Below are positions 6,407 through 8,054 of a DNA stretch of 8,054 nucleotides, one piece after another. The translations under genes were made by a program, and so were the position numbers. Position 1 is the stretch's first letter; every line of letters starts with the position of its first letter. The stretch spans positions 1 to 8,054 of the forward strand of contig JAIXRB010000127.1 of NCBI GenBank assembly GCA_027485405.1. Reading direction: 5' to 3'. The notes beneath the pieces were generated by a model that was given only the letters and a program-made list of their open reading frames with translations, did not search any database and had not been told where the DNA came from. The DNA is from Leptospiraceae bacterium (GTDB lineage: Bacteria; Spirochaetota; Leptospiria; Leptospirales; Leptospiraceae).

Positions 6407-6721
6407 CTATTTAATCGAATAACAAACTGATTCTATCGTTTGGATAAGTTCTATTGTTTTCCAAGGTTTATCAAAGATTCGAATAGTTCCTGCTTCCGAT
6501 AATACTCTCTTTTTGGCTTCATCGTTCGCGTGTCCAGTGATCATAATAGACGCAACATTCGGGTAACGGATCTTTATGGCTACAACTATCATCAAAGCTT
6601 CTTCCCCATCCAATGCGGTTTCATAGGAAAATCTGTTTTCAAAATGACACTGCAGCGAAGTTTTTAATGAGATTAAAACTATTGCTTCGTCATCTACAAT
6701 TAAAATAGATTTATCTGTCAT
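6407..6721 (-). CDS. response-regulator receiver domain lacking the phosphoacceptor Asp
   Basis: This 104-residue receiver-only protein starts at ATG 6721 with AAGGA (6728-6732) upstream. The first strand and acidic pair are intact (ILIVDDE, D10/D11), as are the conserved Thr (IMITGHA, T62) and Lys (RIFDKPW, K85). Receivers normally have a strand ending in the phosphorylated Asp followed by an MPG-like turn, some 40 residues after the acidic pair. Here EALMIV (41-46) runs straight into VAIKIRYPN (47-55), so roughly 25-30 residues including that Asp are gone. The frame is kept, indicating an in-frame deletion near 6578-6586. The protein therefore cannot be phosphorylated in the usual way and is probably non-functional, or at most a phosphorylation-independent binder. 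It lies divergent to a decayed histidine kinase, a likely former partner. The family assignment is firm. Confidence 0.8.
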   Translation of the reverse strand: MTDKSILIVDDEAIVLISLKTSLQCHFENRFSYETALDGEEALMIVVAIKIRYPNVASIMITGHANDEAKKRVLSEAGTIRIFDKPWKTIELIQTIESVCYSIK

Positions 6722-6786
6722 ATTTTTTCCTTAAAAAGAGTTATCTGCTTCTATAGGTGAATTCGATAGAGGTCTGCCCATGCATA

Positions 6787-6815
6787 AAAATACGAAATGT
6801 TTTGTCTCAAGTCAA
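6787..6815 (-). promoter_or_regulatory. candidate sigma70 promoter for the receiver gene
   Basis: On the minus strand TTGACT (6810-6815) and TATTTT (6787-6792) are separated by exactly 17 bases. The predicted start near 6780 leaves a leader of about 60 bases before the ATG at 6721. The -35 is strong and the -10 matches 4 of 6. It may also drive the downstream peptidase gene. Confidence 0.42.
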
Positions 6816-6824
6816 CGCAATTTT

Positions 6825-7007
6825 CTATTGATTCTTTTGATTACTAATTTCTAAGTTAAACACAGGAGCTTGTCTCAATTGTTCTTGATTTAGAACCATG
6901 TTTTTGTTCAGACTATTAAATTTTTCTTCGTTCATTCTAACCACTCTTCTACTATAGTGTTCAATCAAATCGATCAGCTCGTATGAAATAAGCGACCAAT
7001 CCGACAT
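6825..7007 (-). CDS. possible small hypothetical ORF, 60 codons
   Basis: ATG 7007 to TAG 6825-6827. The product is charged and mostly helical (MSDWSLISYELIDLIEHYSRR at the start), with no motif I recognise. There is no clear ribosome site upstream. It lies between the damaged receiver gene and the decayed kinase, and the receiver promoter sits just beyond its 3' end. It could be a genuine small gene, a remnant of a larger one, or chance. The rest of 6722-7120 holds only that promoter and an AT-rich spacer in which I see nothing else. Confidence 0.28.
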   Translation of the reverse strand: MSDWSLISYELIDLIEHYSRRVVRMNEEKFNSLNKNMVLNQEQLRQAPVFNLEISNQKNQ

Positions 7008-7120
7008 AACTAATATTCAAAATATTCGGTATTGGATTGAATCCCAAACAATTCCAATGTTGACTAAATAAAATTATACAAAAAACGAAAATCTACCTAA
7101 GTTTTAAAAAAAAACTTAAG

Positions 7121-7967
7121 ATCGGAACCTATTCATTATGACATTTCCATTTCCAAACTATGACGAAATGGATTTCTATGAATGGAATTCAAATACAGAA
7201 ATAACAAAGGTAGTTCACACTGGAGATACTCGAGATTTTACAACCAGAGATATTAATTCTAGTTACTTTTCTTTTGAAATCAATTTAAAACCAGGAGAAA
7301 TAAAGTATTTTGCTATTAAAATCAAATCGGAAGGAAGAATTAATATTTGCTTCTGCTTGGAATCCCTAGAGTCTTAAATCAAAAATTTGAACTTTATAGG
7401 ACTAATTCTAGGTGGCTATCTTGGAAGTGTCTTTGTAATGATAATTTACAACGGTTTTCTGTTTTTTCAATCAAAGATATCAGCTATCTTATTTATATAG
7501 TTTACTTAGCAATAGTCATGTTGTTAGCTTGTCATACCATGGGCTCGCAAATCAATACCTCTGGCCAACGGCAAATTTTTATTCGAGTATTTCTGTTCCG
7601 CATGGAGGAATTTTACTTTCTTTCACGGCTTTGATTTTTTCATGTACCTTTTTAGAAATAAATAAAGTAAGGAATCAAGTAATAAAATATACTTCTTTAC
7701 TTTTGATAGTCTTAAATATAATTTTCTTAATTTCGGCTTTTTGGTTGCCGATTCGGCTAAACTCAGCAATAGCAAGTTTTTTTTTAGGATTGATAGTATA
7801 AATATTCTTCGACGCGAGAAATTAGACTTAATAGTAGAGCAAAATGAGTTTCTAGAAACAAGAATCCAGGAAAGAACATTAGAGCTAGAAAAGTCCATAA
7901 AAGAATTATCGGAAGCACAGGACAAACTAATTCGATCTGAAAAAATGACTGTTTTGGGTCAATTGAG
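7121..7967 (+). pseudogene. decayed 7TMR-DISM sensor histidine kinase
   Basis: The pieces of a 7TM DISM-type membrane sensor kinase are readable in order but in different frames. 7138-7374 is the C-terminal half of the extracellular DISM sensor domain (VVHTGDTRDF, LKPGEIKYFAIKIKSEG); its first half and signal peptide are missing. A TAA at 7375-7377 interrupts that frame. The same frame then continues with the first membrane helix (GLILGGYLGS to YNGFLFF, to about 7467). A one-base shift at a T6 run (7462-7467) leads to SIKDISYLIYIVYL. Another shift near 7530-7541 leads to GLANQYLWP and helices 3-5 (to about 7790). A deletion/shift near the T9 run (7777-7785) then joins to RIDSINILRREK, the S-helix/coiled coil (to about 7920) and the start of HisKA, RSEKMTVLGQL. 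Homology ends just before the phosphorylated His, so the H box and ATPase domain are absent. Confidence 0.85.
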
Positions 7968-8054
7968 TCTTGAATCTATTCCGGGAAAAACTAAGTTTTC
8001 CTTTTAATGAAAAGTAGCTACCGCCAGAAAATTATTAATTCTAATCAAAATTAA
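7968..8054. other. AT-rich tail after the kinase remnant, nothing recognised
   Basis: After kinase homology stops, the frame continues to a TAA at 8005-8007 with unrelated residues (SLESIPGKTKFSF). The remaining bases show no gene. A TACCGCCAGAA segment at 8020-8030 matches, inverted, a segment near 3326. Confidence 0.4.

Noticed and set aside
7060..7080. TTGACT as a -35 for the kinase remnant
   Set aside because: No acceptable -10 occurs at 15-19 bases; TATACA is only 9 bases away.
7099..7117. AAGTTTT / AAAACTT hairpin before the kinase remnant
   Set aside because: The stem is only A-T pairs and the region is A-rich, so it is weak as a terminator or operator.
7623..7925. 100-codon minus-strand frame
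   Set aside because: It is antisense to the kinase remnant, low-complexity Ser/Leu/Lys, with no motif.

Overview
The window looks like a chromosomal piece of a low-to-moderate GC spirochaete, most likely Leptospira or a close relative. This is inference from gene content: a 7TMR-DISM-type sensor kinase remnant (a family expanded in Leptospira), a lipoprotein with a loose spirochaetal lipobox, and several lineage-type hypothetical proteins. No rRNA, tRNA, CRISPR array, insertion sequence or phage gene was seen.

Layout. Bases 1-109 hold the likely 3' end of an upstream gene. 155-826 (+) encodes a secreted protein with two Tudor/SH3-like repeats and a four-cysteine tail, followed by a long imperfect hairpin. 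988-1767 (+) is a membrane di-iron sterol desaturase/fatty acid hydroxylase, preceded by a very good sigma70-type promoter whose position predicts an almost leaderless mRNA. It converges, 2 bases apart, on 1770-2762 (-), a hypothetical lipoprotein with a hydrophobic hairpin. 2885-3241 (-) is a small membrane-anchored conserved protein. It diverges from 3425-4351 (+), a complete glutaminase (glsA). Convergent to that is 4379-4957 (-), a nucleoside phosphorylase-fold protein resembling futalosine hydrolase, whose frame stays open to 5041 and whose start is unclear. 5192-6376 (-) is an M14-type zinc peptidase of the DUF2817 family. 6407-6721 (-) is a receiver-domain protein that has lost the stretch carrying its phosphoacceptor aspartate.

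The right end (about 7121-7967, +) is a decayed 7TMR-DISM histidine kinase. It lacks its 5' end and catalytic half and carries a nonsense codon, at least two frameshifts and an internal deletion. The neighbouring divergent receiver protein is damaged too, so the most coherent story here is the erosion of a two-component signalling pair in an AT-rich stretch.

The intact genes on the left and centre (desaturase, glutaminase, nucleosidase, peptidase) are ordinary metabolic or envelope functions with no obvious shared pathway. I found no convincing new multi-gene system. The points most worth checking are the desaturase promoter/operator, the Asp-less receiver, the nucleosidase start, and the secreted Tudor-repeat protein.
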